In this document: piece after piece, positions 31,797 to 32,296 of the stretch
Position numbering within the stretch: position 1 is the first letter of the stretch
Layout of the letters: the number at the start of each line of letters is the position of its first letter
Source: Methylotenera_A sp031422335
GTDB lineage: Bacteria > Pseudomonadota > Gammaproteobacteria > Burkholderiales > Methylophilaceae
Reading direction: 5' to 3'
Assembly: GCA_031422335.1 (NCBI GenBank)
Contig: JANOQW010000026.1
Location: 1-32,296 of the forward strand
Length of the DNA stretch: 32,296 bases
Notes under the pieces: model-generated
The model's database searches: none
Told to the model about the DNA's origin: nothing
What the model saw: only the letters and a program-made list of their open reading frames with translations
Translations under genes and position numbers: made by a program

Positions 31797-32296
31797 ATGA
31801 ATAATTTAATTAATCGCACAAATCTGTTTACACTATCGATTGCCACAACCGCTTTTTTATTAACCAGCAATTTAGCAAATGCTGATATTTATAAATGGCG
31901 CAATAATCGAGGTGTGATTCAGTATTCTGATAAGCCACCTGTGACGGGCTTTAGTAAAGCAGATCGCCATGAATTGGTTAATATGTTGCAAGCGAAAGAT
32001 TTATGCGCAGAGCCGACTGCAAAAACAGCAGCTGTTGCGTCAGCAAAGAAAATTAATGCTAATTTCTTTGGGGGCACTAGTACAGCGATTGGTGTGCTTA
32101 ACCAACCAACTACTGTGCTTGGAATACCTGTTAATACCACGGTTATAGCAACCAGCCCAAAACCGACTCCGACTCCGACTCCGACTCCGACTCCGACTCC
32201 GACTCCGACTCCGACTCCGACTCCGACTCCGACTCCGACTCCGACTCCGACTCCGACTCCGACTCCGACTCCGACTCCGACTCCGACTCCGACTCC
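31797..32296 (+). CDS. DUF4124 secreted protein with Pro-Thr repeat (partial)
   Basis: The reading frame is open from ATG at 31797 to the window edge (166 codons visible). Residues 1-29 are a signal peptide ending A-N-A. The next residues (DIYKWRNNRGVIQYSDKPP) are the DUF4124 motif of periplasmic proteins. After about 120 residues the chain enters a (Pro-Thr)n linker coded by a perfect hexamer repeat. Such linkers usually separate exported domains, so a further domain may lie beyond the edge. The function is unknown. The ribosome site (GGAA) is weak. Confidence 0.8.
   Translation, partial: MNNLINRTNLFTLSIATTAFLLTSNLANADIYKWRNNRGVIQYSDKPPVTGFSKADRHELVNMLQAKDLCAEPTAKTAAVASAKKINANFFGGTSTAIGVLNQPTTVLGIPVNTTVIATSPKPTPTPTPTPTPTPTPTPTPTPTPTPTPTPTPTPTPTPTPTPTPT
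32163..32296 (+). repeat. Perfect CCGACT hexamer tandem repeat
   Basis: 134 bp, about 22 units of CCGACT without a single change, reaching the window edge. In frame it encodes Pro-Thr repeats of the DUF4124 protein. The total length is unknown because the window ends inside it. Confidence 0.98.

Noticed and set aside
32163..32296. CRISPR-like array
   Set aside because: Units are 6 bp, contiguous, without spacers, and in frame with a secreted protein.

Overview
The window looks like a piece of core chromosome from a betaproteobacterium, most likely of the Methylophilaceae (Methylotenera-like). This is inferred from AT-leaning composition, the gene order lepA-lepB-DUF4845-rnc-era-(X)-recO-pdxJ-acpS on one strand, and the general look of the proteins. 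No database search was possible. No phage, transposon, integrase or CRISPR array is visible.

Layout. 1-300: an initiator tRNA-fMet on the minus strand with a strong stable-RNA-type promoter. It is followed, toward the window edge, by what looks like a ribosomal RNA leader with a boxA. 469-3910: a secreted DUF4197 protein and glycogen phosphorylase, both minus. 4043-10557: a plus-strand heavy-metal efflux operon czcI-czcC-czcB-czcA, with a terminator-like hairpin between czcI and czcC. 10678-12627: htpG (minus) with a sigma-32-type promoter. 12713-15224: a small unknown gene, ppx, and a gene for a lysine-rich protein with a C-terminal ribbon-helix-helix domain, all plus. 15248-17798: ppk and sixA as a minus-strand pair. 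17929-31528: a long minus-strand series. From its 5' end this is ypfJ-Nudix-epimerase-mltB, tRNA-Val(GAC), lepA-lepB-DUF4845-rnc-era-unknown-recO, pdxJ-acpS-tcdA-DUF2256, and an iron-sulfur photolyase-like gene. 31797 to the edge: a plus-strand DUF4124 secreted protein that runs into a perfect hexamer repeat encoding Pro-Thr.

The most interesting part is the polyphosphate neighbourhood (about 13.0-17.9 kb). It has exopolyphosphatase, polyphosphate kinase, a phosphohistidine phosphatase and a basic DNA-binding-like protein. There is a good PhoB-type box upstream of ppk, and a second good one in reverse orientation upstream of the basic protein. A perfect 29-bp palindrome overlaps the promoter of the basic protein, which suggests autoregulation. 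A second notable point is a family of three hairpin repeats (469-509, 10600-10640, 28021-28062) that share not only stem but also loop sequence and all sit at gene 3' ends.
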